Positions 26,831 to 35,637 are shown, counted from the stretch's first letter. The stretch: 64,000 bases of DNA from Streptomyces sp. CG 926 (GCF_003148825.1 NZ_QGGZ01000001.1:496001-560000), one strand, 5' to 3'. Notes: generated from the sequence alone by a model not told the origin. A program made the numbers and translations.

Positions 26831-26998
26831 TCAGGCCGTCTCTTCCGGATCTTGCCGGGCCCGCGACGCCCGGCACCGCACCCGGCCGCGTTGTCGGGGC
26901 ACCCGAGTACGTCCGGTACACAGGCGCCCCTCCGCCTTGCCGGGCACGGCACCGGACGCCGCGGGCTCGGCCGACAAGATCCGAAAGAGACGGCCTAG
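26831..26998. mobile_element. MITE-like palindromic element, copy 3
   Basis: A 168-base element, 96% identical to copy 2 over the shared core and in the same orientation. The left edge reads TCAG, the right edge CTAG (26995-26998). The right CTAG supplies the TAG stop of the converging reductase-like gene. Together with copy 2 it brackets 4.2 kb of toxin-like genes and their regulator. Confidence 0.8.
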
Positions 26999-27612
26999 TC
27001 GCCGATCGTGCCGAAGGCGGCCCGGCCCGTCGGCCGGTAGGTGTGGATGGCCGTGCCGGCCGGCGTCGTACGGGAACTCGCCAGCTGGTAGGCGGTCGGC
27101 AGCCCGCCGGTGGGGAACAGCCTGCGCCCGGCGCCGAGGACCACGGGGAACACCAGCAGGTTCACCTCGTCCACGAGGTCCCGGGCCAGCAGCCACTGCG
27201 CGAGCTGCCCGCTGCCGTGCACCTGGAACTCGCCGTCCAGCGTGTCCTTGACCCTTACGATCTCGCTCTGCAGGTGCTCCCCGTCGAGCACGGTGACCGG
27301 CCCCCAGGACGGCTCGCCGAGGGTGGTCGAGGCCACGTACTTGGGCAGCCGGTTCAGTTTGGCGGGCACGGGGTCGGCGGGGTCGTCGTGCTTCGGCCAG
27401 TACGAGGCGAAGATCTCGTACGTCTTGCGCCCGAACAGGAACGCCCCGGCCCGACCGAACACCTCGGTGATGAACTCCCCCATCCCCTCGTCGGCGAACG
27501 GCGCGACCCACCCGCCGTACTCGAACCCGCCGCTGGGGTCCTCTTCGGGCCCACCGGGGGCCTGCATCACGCCGTCCAGCGTGACGAAGGTGGTCAAGGT
27601 CAGCTTCCCCAT
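26995..27612 (-). CDS. dihydrofolate-reductase/RibD-fold protein
   Basis: A 205-residue protein of the RibD C-terminal / YyaP family, related in fold to dihydrofolate reductase. It starts MGKLTLTTFVTLDGVMQAPGG, has LFGRKTYEIFASYWP after the first third and the NADPH-type loop HGSGQLAQWLL near residue 132. Members are common in Streptomyces; most have no known substrate. The stop TAG lies within the CTAG end of MITE copy 3, so the native end may have been a C-TAG target. It is separate from the toxin cluster and transcribed towards it. Confidence 0.82.
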   Translation of the reverse strand: MGKLTLTTFVTLDGVMQAPGGPEEDPSGGFEYGGWVAPFADEGMGEFITEVFGRAGAFLFGRKTYEIFASYWPKHDDPADPVPAKLNRLPKYVASTTLGEPSWGPVTVLDGEHLQSEIVRVKDTLDGEFQVHGSGQLAQWLLARDLVDEVNLLVFPVVLGAGRRLFPTGGLPTAYQLASSRTTPAGTAIHTYRPTGRAAFGTIGD

Positions 27613-27785
27613 GGCTCTGCGCTCCTCGCTCGGTCGTCCTTACCCGGACCCAGCCTCCCGGACCCACCAGAACTCATCGCCACGCCACGCAAGTACGACG
27701 GAACGCCAGGTCGGATTCCTGCCAGCACCGTTCACCGGCCCGCAGTTTGATTGAACTCGCAACCAATTGATGCGGGAGGAACGGC

Positions 27786-28523
27786 ATGGACAGCAACAGC
27801 ACCGTGGCCCTGGTGACCGGTGGGAGCAGGGGGATCGGGGCGGCCGTGGCCCTGCGGCTCGCCGAGGACGGGGTCGACGTCGCGATCACCTACGTCAGCG
27901 ACGCGGAGGCCGCGGCCGAGGTCGTCGGGAAGGTGGAGGCGCTCGGACGGCGTGCCGTGGCCGTGCGGGCCGACGCCGGGGATCCCGACGCCGCCGAGGA
28001 GGCGGTGCGGCGGGTCGTCGCGGAGTTCGGGCGGCTCGACGTGCTGGTGAACAATGCCGGCGTGGGCGTGCTCGGACCGCTGGCGGAGCTGGCCCCGGCC
28101 GACGTGGACCGGGTGCTCGCGGTCAACGTGCGCGCCGTGTTCCTCACGACGCAGGCCGCGGCCGCACACCTGGACGCCGGCGGACGCGTCATCACCATCG
28201 GCAGCTGCATGACCCAGCGGGTGCCGGGTCCGGGCGGGACGCTCTACGCGATGAGCAAGTCCTCGCTGACGGGACTGACCAAGGCACTCGCCCGGGAGCT
28301 GGGCGGGCGCGGGATCACCGCGAACATCGTGCACCCGGGGCCGGTGGACACGGACATGAACCCGGCGGACGGACCCTACGCGGGGCCGCAGGCGGCGATG
28401 ACGGCCCTCGGGCGGTTCGCGGCGCCTCGGGAGGTGGCGGCCGTGGTGTCCTTCCTCGCGGGTCCGGACGCGTCGTACGTGACGGGGGCGGAGTTCGCGG
28501 TGGACGGGGGGCACGCCGCGTAG
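27786..28523 (+). CDS. SDR-family oxidoreductase
   Basis: A 245-residue classical short-chain dehydrogenase/reductase. TGGSRGIG (11-18) binds the cofactor, NNAG is near residue 90, the catalytic Ser is in GSCMT and the YxxxK pair is in LYAMSKSS. The C-terminal block SYVTGAEFAVDGG is typical. The ATG at 27786 follows GGGAGGAA. Basic residues after the first strand suggest NADPH use, which is uncertain. It is monocistronic with about 170 bases of AT-richer upstream sequence. Substrate unknown. Confidence 0.88.
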   Translation: MDSNSTVALVTGGSRGIGAAVALRLAEDGVDVAITYVSDAEAAAEVVGKVEALGRRAVAVRADAGDPDAAEEAVRRVVAEFGRLDVLVNNAGVGVLGPLAELAPADVDRVLAVNVRAVFLTTQAAAAHLDAGGRVITIGSCMTQRVPGPGGTLYAMSKSSLTGLTKALARELGGRGITANIVHPGPVDTDMNPADGPYAGPQAAMTALGRFAAPREVAAVVSFLAGPDASYVTGAEFAVDGGHAA

Positions 28524-28589
28524 CCCTCGCCGGGCGTGCGGGCGGTTCGGGGGGCGGGCCCGGTGGGTGGGTGCGGGTCGCCTGCTCGG

Positions 28590-28710
28590 GGCTCCGCCCC
28601 GGACCCCGCGCCTCAAACGCCGGCGAGGCTGAAATGCGGGCCCCGCGTCTCGAACGCCGAGCCGGATCGGGGACCCGCGCCTCGAACGCCGGCCGGGCCG
28701 AACGCGCAGG
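28590..28710. repeat. dispersed Streptomyces intergenic repeat
   Basis: Three imperfect copies of a CGCCTCRAACGCCGRSC unit lie after the SDR gene, with the preceding GGGGCTCCGCCCCGGACC stem. Sequences of this kind are scattered between genes in many Streptomyces chromosomes. No coding potential. Confidence 0.6.
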
Positions 28711-28747
28711 AGCCCGCCCCGGGGGTGTCGGCCCTCGGGGCGGGCTT
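28711..28747. terminator. bidirectional terminator hairpin
   Basis: AGCCCGCCCCGGGGG and its near-complement (one bulge) form a stem of about 15 pairs around a TCGG-containing loop, ending in CTT. It lies between the convergent SDR and allantoicase genes. Confidence 0.65.
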
Positions 28748-28761
28748 CGCGTAGTGGGTGA

Positions 28762-29880
28762 CTAGCCGCCCAGTTCCTGGTGGCGGGCCGTCAGCGCGGT
28801 CGCGCCGGACTCCGTCAGGGAGCCGTACAGGCGCAGGCGGGAGAAGCCGCCGTCCGGGAAGATGTCGATCCGCACGTGGGTGCCGACCGCCGGGGCGTCC
28901 AGGACGAAGCGGTGGTTGGTGTCGGGCTGCAGGCGGGTGCGCGGCAGGAACTCCGTCCACTCACCCTCCTCCCCCGTCTTGACCGACAGCGAGGCCCAGC
29001 CGGCCGAGTTGCCCTTGAGGTACGCGGTGTCGATCTCGACGGCGCGGATCTCGGACTCGGCGACGAGCTGGTAGCGGATCCAGTCGTTGCCGTTGTCGCG
29101 GCGGCGCGCGGTCTCCCAGCCGTCGTCCATCTTGCGGGAGCGGCCCGGGTTGATGGTGTTGGTCGGCGGGGAGTAGAAGCGGTTGGAGGCGTCCTGGACG
29201 GAGCCGCCGTTCTCCAGGGCCACCACGTCGAAGGAGCCGAGCGAGTCGAGCCACTTCGGGTCGGGCAGGACCTCGCCGTAGACGCGCAGGCGGGCGATGC
29301 CGCCGTCGGGGTGCTGGTTGACGCGCAGGTGGGTGAAGCGCTGCTCCACGTCCACCTCGAAGCCGTTGGCCGCGTGGCCGCCGACCGCCGTGCGGGGCAC
29401 GACCGTCGTCCACTTCACGTCGTCGCCCTGGAGCTCGTCCGGGGTCGGCGCGAGGGCGCCCGCCCAGTTGGTGGCCTCGACCGAGACGGCCTGCGGCATG
29501 TTGCCGCGGAAGTGCGCGGTGTCGACCACGATGCCGCGGATCACGCCGGGGGCGCCCAGGCGTACGAGGGCCCAGTCGTGGTCCTCGGGGGTCGGCCAGG
29601 GCTGGGTGGCGGAGACGCCACGGCGGCGGCGGGTCTCCCAGCCGTCCATGACCTTGCCCTTGTGGCCGAAGTCCTCGGGGTCGAAGTGCGCGGCCTCGGA
29701 GATCAGCAGGTTCTCGCGCTGGGCGAAGAACTCGTCGTTGGCGGCGATGACACCGGAGCCCAGCTCACGGGCGGCGAGGTTCGCGTACTGGGTGAAGGGG
29801 AACTCCGCGGTGCGGTAGTCCGCGTACGGGTCGCCGCCTCCGTACGGGTTCGCGTTGCCGGTGAAGGATTCAATCGCCAC
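28762..29880 (-). CDS. alc: allantoicase
   Basis: A 372-residue enzyme that hydrolyses allantoate to ureidoglycolate and urea. It contains the two characteristic allantoicase repeats: KVMDGWETRRRR then DTAHFRGNMP in the first, KMDDGWETARRR then DTAYLKGNSAGW in the second, each followed by a RVNxxPDGGIARLRVYG-type strand. GTG is the start at 29880. It lies three bases after the allantoinase stop, so the two form an operon for allantoin use as a nitrogen source, probably controlled by AllR. Confidence 0.95.
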   Translation of the reverse strand: MAIESFTGNANPYGGGDPYADYRTAEFPFTQYANLAARELGSGVIAANDEFFAQRENLLISEAAHFDPEDFGHKGKVMDGWETRRRRGVSATQPWPTPEDHDWALVRLGAPGVIRGIVVDTAHFRGNMPQAVSVEATNWAGALAPTPDELQGDDVKWTTVVPRTAVGGHAANGFEVDVEQRFTHLRVNQHPDGGIARLRVYGEVLPDPKWLDSLGSFDVVALENGGSVQDASNRFYSPPTNTINPGRSRKMDDGWETARRRDNGNDWIRYQLVAESEIRAVEIDTAYLKGNSAGWASLSVKTGEEGEWTEFLPRTRLQPDTNHRFVLDAPAVGTHVRIDIFPDGGFSRLRLYGSLTESGATALTARHQELGG

Positions 29881-29883
29881 TGG

Positions 29884-31227
29884 TCAGTTCTGCCTTTCGA
29901 GGAGGAGGCCCGTGGGCTCGGTCGGGGTGCCGTGGTCGGCGATCTGCGTGCCGCGCAGCCAGGTGGACTTCACGACGCCGTGCAGGGTCTTGCCCGCGTA
30001 CGCCGTGACCTGATTGCGGTGGTGGAGCTCGGCCGGGTCCACAGTGAACGTTTCTTCAGGGGCCAGGACGGCGAAGTCGGCGTCGCGGCCGACCTCGATG
30101 GCCCCCTTCTGGGTGAGGCCCGCGAGGTTCGCCGGGGCGGCGGACATCCAGCGGACGACGTCCTCCAGGGTCCGGCCGCGGCGGCGCGCCTCGGTCCAGA
30201 TGGCGGGAAGGCCCAGCTGGAGGGAGGAGATGCCGCCCCACGCGGTGGAGAAGTCGTCGGTCTTCAGGTCCGCGGTGGAGGGCGAGTGGTCGGAGACGAT
30301 GCAGTCGATCGTGCCGTCGGCGAGCGCGTCCCACAGGAGGTCCTGGTTGGCGGCCTCGCGGATGGGCGGGCAGCACTTGAACTCGCTGGCGCCGTCCGGC
30401 ACTTCCTCGGCCGTGAGGGTGAGGTAGTGCGGGCAGGACTCGACGGTGATCCTGACGCCCTCGGCCTTGGCGGCGGCGATCAGCGGCAGCGCGTCGGAGG
30501 AGGACAGGTGCAGCACGTGGACGCGCGCGTTCAGCCGCTTGGCCTGGGCGATCAGGTTGCCGATCGCGGTGTTCTCGGCGTCGCGCGGCCGGGAGGCCAG
30601 GAAGTCGGCGTACTTGGGGCCCGGGACGACGGGAGCGGCGTCCAGGTGGTGCGGGTCCTCGGCGTGCACGATGAGCAGGCCGCCGAAGCCGGTGATCTCG
30701 GCGAGGGAGGTGGCCAGCTGCTCCTGGTCGAGCTCGGGGAACTCGTCCACGCCCGAGGGCGACAGGAAGCACTTGAAGCCGTAGACGCCGGCGTCGTGCA
30801 GCGGCGCCAGGTCCTTGACGTTGTCCGGGAGTGCGCCGCCCCAGAAGCCGACGTCCACGTGCGCCTTGGCGCGGGCGACCTCCTGCTTGACGCGCAGGTT
30901 GTCGGTCGTCGTGGTCGGCGGCAGGGAGTTCAGCGGCATGTCGAGGATCGTGGTGATGCCGCCGGCCGCCGCGGCGCGGGTGGCCGTCCAGAAGCCCTCC
31001 CACTCGGTGCGACCGGGATCGTTGACGTGGACGTGCGTGTCGACGAGGCCGGGGAGCAGGACGTCGTCGCCGAAGTCCTCCAGCCGGGCTCCGGCCGGTA
31101 CCTCGGCCTCGTAGGCCAGCACGGCCGCGATCTTCCCGCCGGCGACGGCCACCGAAGCGGCGCGCGTCCCCTCGGGGGTGATGACGCGCGTCGAGCGCAG
31201 TACCAGTTCCACAGCCACGTCGGCCAC
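29884..31227 (-). CDS. allB: allantoinase
   Basis: A 447-residue cyclic amidohydrolase opening the allantoin ring to allantoate. The dinuclear metal site is visible: DTHVHVN (His pair near 65), the carboxylated Lys in [13 protein letters not shown], a His in [10 protein letters not shown] and SDHSP near the end. It starts at GTG 31227 with GGGGAGG four bases upstream. It heads the allB-alc operon. The upstream gap carries two AllR-type boxes (31354-31389) and one TCAAC-N5-GTTGA site (31261-31275), so both classes of control probably act on it. Confidence 0.95.
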   Translation of the reverse strand: MADVAVELVLRSTRVITPEGTRAASVAVAGGKIAAVLAYEAEVPAGARLEDFGDDVLLPGLVDTHVHVNDPGRTEWEGFWTATRAAAAGGITTILDMPLNSLPPTTTTDNLRVKQEVARAKAHVDVGFWGGALPDNVKDLAPLHDAGVYGFKCFLSPSGVDEFPELDQEQLATSLAEITGFGGLLIVHAEDPHHLDAAPVVPGPKYADFLASRPRDAENTAIGNLIAQAKRLNARVHVLHLSSSDALPLIAAAKAEGVRITVESCPHYLTLTAEEVPDGASEFKCCPPIREAANQDLLWDALADGTIDCIVSDHSPSTADLKTDDFSTAWGGISSLQLGLPAIWTEARRRGRTLEDVVRWMSAAPANLAGLTQKGAIEVGRDADFAVLAPEETFTVDPAELHHRNQVTAYAGKTLHGVVKSTWLRGTQIADHGTPTEPTGLLLERQN

Positions 31228-31260
31228 CGAACCTCCCCATCTACTTCCACAGAGCGAAAT

Positions 31261-31275
31261 TCAACGTTCTGTTGA
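31261..31275. promoter_or_regulatory. TCAAC-N5-GTTGA operator before allB
   Basis: TCAACGTTCTGTTGA is a 5-base-arm palindrome 33 bases upstream of the allB start. The same motif stands before uraD, katA and aceB, which makes a shared regulator likely. Confidence 0.65.
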
Positions 31276-31353
31276 CGGAGTCTTCCCGGCGATCGGTACC
31301 CAGTCAAGAGCGTCCGGACGGACCACCGACCCACCAGGACCGCAATTGGAGGT

Positions 31354-31389
31354 TTCCACAGGATGGAATTAAGATTTCGCTATACAGAA
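31354..31389. promoter_or_regulatory. paired AllR-type boxes, allB/allR region
   Basis: TTCCA-CAGGA-TGGAA (31354-31368, perfect arms) and TTTCG-CTATA-CAGAA (31375-31389) start exactly 21 bases apart, two helical turns. Similar pairs with the same 21-base step stand before aceB, hyi and gcl. AllR (IclR family) is the obvious candidate to bind. Confidence 0.7.
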
Positions 31390-31554
31390 TGTAGCTATCA
31401 CCACCGGGAAGCGGGCGGATAACTTCCGAGGGACGTCCGCCACCAGGACAAACCCTCTCTGACCGGCGACGACGACCTCGACCCCAGCACTGGGACGGAC
31501 GCCGACCGCCGGGTAGGCTGCTCCCTTGCCTGCCAGCACCGAAAGGACCGCGCC

Positions 31555-32358
31555 GTGCCGACGTCCAGCGCCAGCACCACCGACGCTTCCTCGAAGACCC
31601 CCGCCGCCGGCGGTGGCGTCCAGTCCCTCGAGCGCGCCTTCGACCTGCTCGAACGCATGGCCGATGCCGGGGGTGAGGTCGGCCTCAGCGAGCTCTCCGC
31701 CGCCAGCGGTCTGCCTCTGCCCACGATCCACCGCCTGATGCGCACGCTGGTGGCGTGCGGATACGTACGCCAGCAGCCCAATCGACGGTACTCCCTCGGC
31801 CCCCGTCTGATCCGCCTCGGCGAGTCCGCGTCGCGCCTGCTGGGTACCTGGGCCCGCCCCTACCTCGCCCGCCTGGTCGAGGAGACCGGGGAGACCGCGA
31901 ACATGGCCCTCCTCGACGGCGACGAGATCGTCTACGTCGCCCAGGTGCCCTCCAAGCACTCCATGCGCATGTTCACCGAGGTCGGCCGCCGGGTGCTGCC
32001 GCACTCCACCGGCGTGGGCAAGGCGCTCCTCGCCCACACCCCGGCCGAGGAGGTACGGGCCCTGCTGGCCCGCACCGGGATGCCGGCGGCGACCGAGAAG
32101 ACCATCACCACGCCCGAGGGCTTCCTCGACGCGCTGGAGCAGGTCCGCAGGGCGGGCTACGCGGTCGACGACAACGAGCAGGAGATAGGAGTCCGCTGCC
32201 TCGCCGTGTCGGTGCCGAACTCGCCGACCGCCGCCGCGATCTCCATCTCGGGTCCGGCGGGCCGGGTCACGGAGGCCGTGGCCGAGTCCTTCGTGCCGAT
32301 CCTGCAGGGCGTGGCCGCCGAGCTCTCGGTGGCCCTGGCCAACCAGAGCCCCGCCTAG
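31555..32358 (+). CDS. allR: IclR-family allantoin repressor AllR
   Basis: A 267-residue IclR-type regulator. The winged helix lies at about 20-80 (VQSLERAFDLLERM, then LSELSAASGLPLPTIHRLMRTL); the effector domain follows with HSTGVGKALLAH and DNEQEIGVRCLAVSV. In S. coelicolor AllR represses allantoin and glyoxylate genes and is released by allantoate-type effectors; the same target genes are present here. It is divergent from allB with the paired boxes between, so it probably also regulates itself. The start is GTG at 31555, followed by a Ser/Thr/Ala-rich lead. A strong terminator follows. Confidence 0.9.
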   Translation: MPTSSASTTDASSKTPAAGGGVQSLERAFDLLERMADAGGEVGLSELSAASGLPLPTIHRLMRTLVACGYVRQQPNRRYSLGPRLIRLGESASRLLGTWARPYLARLVEETGETANMALLDGDEIVYVAQVPSKHSMRMFTEVGRRVLPHSTGVGKALLAHTPAEEVRALLARTGMPAATEKTITTPEGFLDALEQVRRAGYAVDDNEQEIGVRCLAVSVPNSPTAAAISISGPAGRVTEAVAESFVPILQGVAAELSVALANQSPA

Positions 32359-32372
32359 GTCCAGGCGGTCCT

Positions 32373-32425
32373 ACGCGAAGGCCCCGGCCGCCCCTCGCTT
32401 CGAGGGGCGGCCGGGGCCTTCGCGT
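32373..32425. terminator. long perfect terminator hairpin
   Basis: A perfect 25-base inverted repeat with a CTT loop lies 15 bases after the allR stop and 20 bases before the end of the converging ABC ATPase gene. It should stop transcription in both directions. Confidence 0.85.
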
Positions 32426-32444
32426 ACACCGTCGCCCGGGCCGC

Positions 32445-33167
32445 TCAACGCGCCGGGGCCGGTCCCGGAGCCGTAGCCGGAGCCGTAGTCGTAGCCGGGC
32501 CGAGCGTCAGGCTGCCGTCCGTCATCGTCGCCGTGCGGTCCATCCGCTCCAGGTGGGCGTGGTCGTGCGTGACCAGCACCGTGGCCGTGGAGCGCTCCCG
32601 GGTCAGGGTGACCAGCAGGTCGAGCACGGCCGCCCCTCGCTCGTGGTCGAGCGCGCTGGTCGGCTCGTCGACCAGCAGCACCGCGGGCTCGTTCATCAGG
32701 GCGCGGGCGATGTTGATCCGCTGCCGCTGGCCGCCGGAGAGCTGGTGGGGGCGCTTGTCGGCCTTGTCCGCCAGGCCCACCGCGTCCAGCAGTTCGAGCG
32801 CCCGCCGGCGCACCGTACGCGCGGGGCGGCCGGAGAGGTGCGCCATGACCTGGAGCTGTTCGGCGGCGGTCAGCGAGGCCAACAGGTTGGGCTGCTGGAA
32901 GACGATGCCGATCTTCTCCCGGCGCAGGGCCGACTTCTCGGCGGGGCCGAGTTCCGTGGTGTCCCGGCCCGCGACGACGACCCGGCCGGAGTCCGGGGTC
33001 ACGAGGGTGGCGGCCACCGCGAGCAGGCTGGACTTGCCGGAGCCGGAGGGCCCGATGACCGCCGTCAGCGTGCCGGCGGGCACCTCCAGGCCGACCGCGT
33101 CGAGGGCGGTGAGCCGGCTCTCGCCGTCGGGGTAGGTCAGCGTGACGTCGTGGACGAGGAGGGTCAT
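32445..33167 (-). CDS. ABC exporter ATPase (LolD/MacB type)
   Basis: A 240-residue ATPase of the MacB/LolD class: Walker A GPSGSGKSS, Q-loop VFQQPNLLASLTA, signature LSGGQRQR, Walker B VLLVDEPTSALD and H-loop LVTHDHAH. It ends in a Pro/Ala/Thr-repeat tail of about 20 residues. The ATG at 33167 overlaps the TGA of the permease gene (ATGA). With the FtsX-type permease it forms an exporter, divergent from a NarL-type two-component system, an arrangement often linked to membrane-active antibiotic or peptide defence. Confidence 0.9.
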   Translation of the reverse strand: MTLLVHDVTLTYPDGESRLTALDAVGLEVPAGTLTAVIGPSGSGKSSLLAVAATLVTPDSGRVVVAGRDTTELGPAEKSALRREKIGIVFQQPNLLASLTAAEQLQVMAHLSGRPARTVRRRALELLDAVGLADKADKRPHQLSGGQRQRINIARALMNEPAVLLVDEPTSALDHERGAAVLDLLVTLTRERSTATVLVTHDHAHLERMDRTATMTDGSLTLGPATTTAPATAPGPAPAR

Positions 33168-34252
33168 CGGGCGCTCCCGAGGGCGGTCAGCGGGTCGACG
33201 GCGGTGATCCGCCGGACGGACAGGGCGGCGCCCAGCGCGCCGAGCAGGATCATGATCGCGGCGGGCACGAGCACCGTGGCGGCATCGAGGACGAAGGGCA
33301 CGGGGCCGCCGCTGATCAGCGCGCCGAAGCCGGCGGCGAGCGCGGTACCCAGTCCGGTACCGATGGCGAGCATGACGACGGCCTGGCCGAGGGCGTCCTT
33401 CAGGAGGTACGGGGTGGAGGCACCCAGTGCCTTCAGGACGGCGATGTCCCCGCTGCGCTGGATCGTCCACACCGTGAAGAAGGCGCCTATGACCAGGGCG
33501 GAGATGGCGAAGAGGAAGCCGCGCATCAGCTGCAGCGAGCCGTTCTCGGCCTGGTACGAGCCGATGGCGCCCAAGGCCTCGTCCACGGTCTGCGCCTTGG
33601 TGGCCGCGGCCTTGTCCGCGGCGGCGAGGTCGACGCCGGCGCCGGCGGAGACGGCGACGACGGTGGCGAGGGTGTCGATGGAGGTGCCGGGGTTGCCGAC
33701 GCGCTGCCAGTCGCCCAGGTCCATCCAGACGACCGGGGTGTGGCTGTAGGCGGCGGTCCCGGACACGCCCGCCACGGTCAGTTCCAGCGGGCCGATCTTG
33801 AGCTTGGCCCCGGCGGTCAGGCCCCCCAGCTCCTTCGCGGCCTTCTCGGTCAGGACCACCTGGCCCTGGGTGAGGCCCGCGTTCCGCGGCGCGAGCCCCC
33901 CGGCGGAGTCCACCCCGAAGACCGAGACCGCGGCGGTGCGCTCACCCGAGGCGGCGTTGGTGGTGCGGATGCCGAGCGGCTCGGCCGCCTTCACCCCGGG
34001 CCGTTCCCGCCAGGCCAGCCACGCGGGCTCGGCCACCTGGGAGTTGGTGAAGGACACCTTCTGGTCCCCGGTGGGCGCGGCGAAGACCAGGTGCGTGGCG
34101 GGCAGACCGGTGATGGCCGAGATGTTCTCCCGGGCCAGGCCGGAGGTGAGCCCGGACAGCAGTCCCACCAGCAGCGTGATGAGCAGCACGACCGACCCCA
34201 TGAGGGCGAATCGGCCCTTGGCGAACCGTAGATCTCTCCATGCGACGAACAT
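33164..34252 (-). CDS. ABC exporter permease (FtsX/MacB type)
   Basis: A 362-residue permease with the FtsX layout: TM1 at about 17-37, a large outside domain (about 40-230) and three C-terminal TM segments. The last ones surround the family block GDIAVLKALGAS and end RRITAVDPLTAL. The ATG at 34252 was chosen because the next residues (MFVAWRDLRFAKGR) are the usual start of this family; an upstream in-frame start adds 15 basic residues. It is cotranscribed with the ATPase. Substrate unknown. Confidence 0.88.
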   Translation of the reverse strand: MFVAWRDLRFAKGRFALMGSVVLLITLLVGLLSGLTSGLARENISAITGLPATHLVFAAPTGDQKVSFTNSQVAEPAWLAWRERPGVKAAEPLGIRTTNAASGERTAAVSVFGVDSAGGLAPRNAGLTQGQVVLTEKAAKELGGLTAGAKLKIGPLELTVAGVSGTAAYSHTPVVWMDLGDWQRVGNPGTSIDTLATVVAVSAGAGVDLAAADKAAATKAQTVDEALGAIGSYQAENGSLQLMRGFLFAISALVIGAFFTVWTIQRSGDIAVLKALGASTPYLLKDALGQAVVMLAIGTGLGTALAAGFGALISGGPVPFVLDAATVLVPAAIMILLGALGAALSVRRITAVDPLTALGSAR

Positions 34253-34386
34253 GTCCCCCACCTTGGTCTTCCGCGTGGACACAAGGCATCGCGCCACCGT
34301 AGTGATCCTCGTATCGAAGGGTGCGTCCGGACATCGAACTTTTGGTTGACCGGGGCCGGCCCACCCCCACTTACGCTGGTCGGGAC

Positions 34387-35637
34387 ATGACTGCTCCCCT
34401 TTCCTCCGTCTCCCCCGCCGCGCGCACCCTGACGCCCGTGTCCAAGGTGCTGCGGCTGTGCCTGCACGCGCTGCTCGCGGGTCTGCTCGCGCTCGCCGCC
34501 GGGCGGGCCGTCACCGACTCCGCGCCCCGGGCCGGCTGGGTGATCGCCGCCTGCGCGGTGCTCGCCCTGGTCTACGCGGGCGGCGTACGGGCCCCCGCCG
34601 TGCACAGCTCGCCGCGCGCCGGGGCGCTGTGGCTGGCCGGGCTCGGGGCGACCTGGGCGGGCCTGCTCGTGGTCTCCCCCGACGGGCTGTGGATCGCCTT
34701 CCCGCTGTACTTCCTGGAGCTGCACCTGCTGCGGCTGCGCTGGGGGGTCACGGCGGTCGCGGTGACCGCCTGCGCGGCCATCGGCGGGTTCGTCGCGCAC
34801 AGCGGCGCGGCGACCCCCGGGGCCTTCCTCGGGCCGCTGCTGGGCGGGGCGGTGGCGGTGGCGACCGTACTGGGCTACCAGGCGCTGTACCGCGAGAGCG
34901 AGCGCCGCCGGGAGCTGATCGAGGAACTGATCACCACCCGGGCCGAGCTGGCCGCGGCCGAGCGGGGCGCCGGGATCCTGGCCGAGCGGGAACGCCTCGC
35001 CCGGGAGATCCACGACACCCTCGCCCAGGGTCTGTCCTCCATCCAGCTGCTGCTGCGGGCGGCCGAGCGGGCGCTGCCGGCGCAGGCACCGGCGCTGGAG
35101 CACATCGCCCGGGCGCGTGAGGCGGCCCAGGAGAACCTCGCCGAGGCGCGTCGTTTCGTACGGGCCCTCACCCCGCCGGACCTGGAGCACGGGTCGCTGG
35201 CGGCCGCGCTGGAGCGGCTGTGCGCGGGGGTCCCGGGACCGCGCGTGCGGTTCTCGCCGAGCGGCACCCCGCGGGTGCTGCCCACCCCGTACGAGGTGGC
35301 CCTGCTGCGGATCGCCCAGTCGGCGCTGGCCAATGTGGTGCGGCACGCGCGGGCCGGACGCGCCGAGATCACCCTGACGTTCATGGACGCCTCGGTGACC
35401 TTGGACATCGTCGACGACGGGCACGGCTTCGACCCCGCGTCGGTGTCACCGGGCTCGGCGGGCTCCGGCGACGGCGGCTTCGGGCTGCCCGCGATGCGCT
35501 CGCGCGCGGAGACCCTGGGCGGGCTGTTCACCGTGGAGTCCGCCCCCGGCCAGGGCACCGCCGTGGCCGTCACCCTGCCGCTGCCCCTCGAACACCTCGA
35601 ACACGCGGAACTTCCTGACGCCGTGGAGGCCCTGTGA
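34387..35637 (+). CDS. NarL-type sensor histidine kinase
   Basis: A 416-residue sensor. The N-terminal half has five or six hydrophobic segments (about 20-180) with no large outside domain, so it probably senses within the membrane. The HisKA_3 domain follows with the phosphoacceptor in REIHDTLAQGL, then an ATPase domain with DDGHGFDP and GGFGLPAMRSRAE. Its stop overlaps the start of the regulator gene (GTGA). It is 134 bases from the divergent ABC exporter operon, which it probably controls, as in DesKR- or LiaSR-like modules. Confidence 0.9.
   Translation: MTAPLSSVSPAARTLTPVSKVLRLCLHALLAGLLALAAGRAVTDSAPRAGWVIAACAVLALVYAGGVRAPAVHSSPRAGALWLAGLGATWAGLLVVSPDGLWIAFPLYFLELHLLRLRWGVTAVAVTACAAIGGFVAHSGAATPGAFLGPLLGGAVAVATVLGYQALYRESERRRELIEELITTRAELAAAERGAGILAERERLAREIHDTLAQGLSSIQLLLRAAERALPAQAPALEHIARAREAAQENLAEARRFVRALTPPDLEHGSLAAALERLCAGVPGPRVRFSPSGTPRVLPTPYEVALLRIAQSALANVVRHARAGRAEITLTFMDASVTLDIVDDGHGFDPASVSPGSAGSGDGGFGLPAMRSRAETLGGLFTVESAPGQGTAVAVTLPLPLEHLEHAELPDAVEAL

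Noticed and set aside
20703..26998. Palindromic repeats as a CRISPR array or phage attachment sites
   Set aside because: The units are 165-168 bases, themselves palindromic, kilobases apart, with CTAG-type edges and no spacers, cas genes or integrase.
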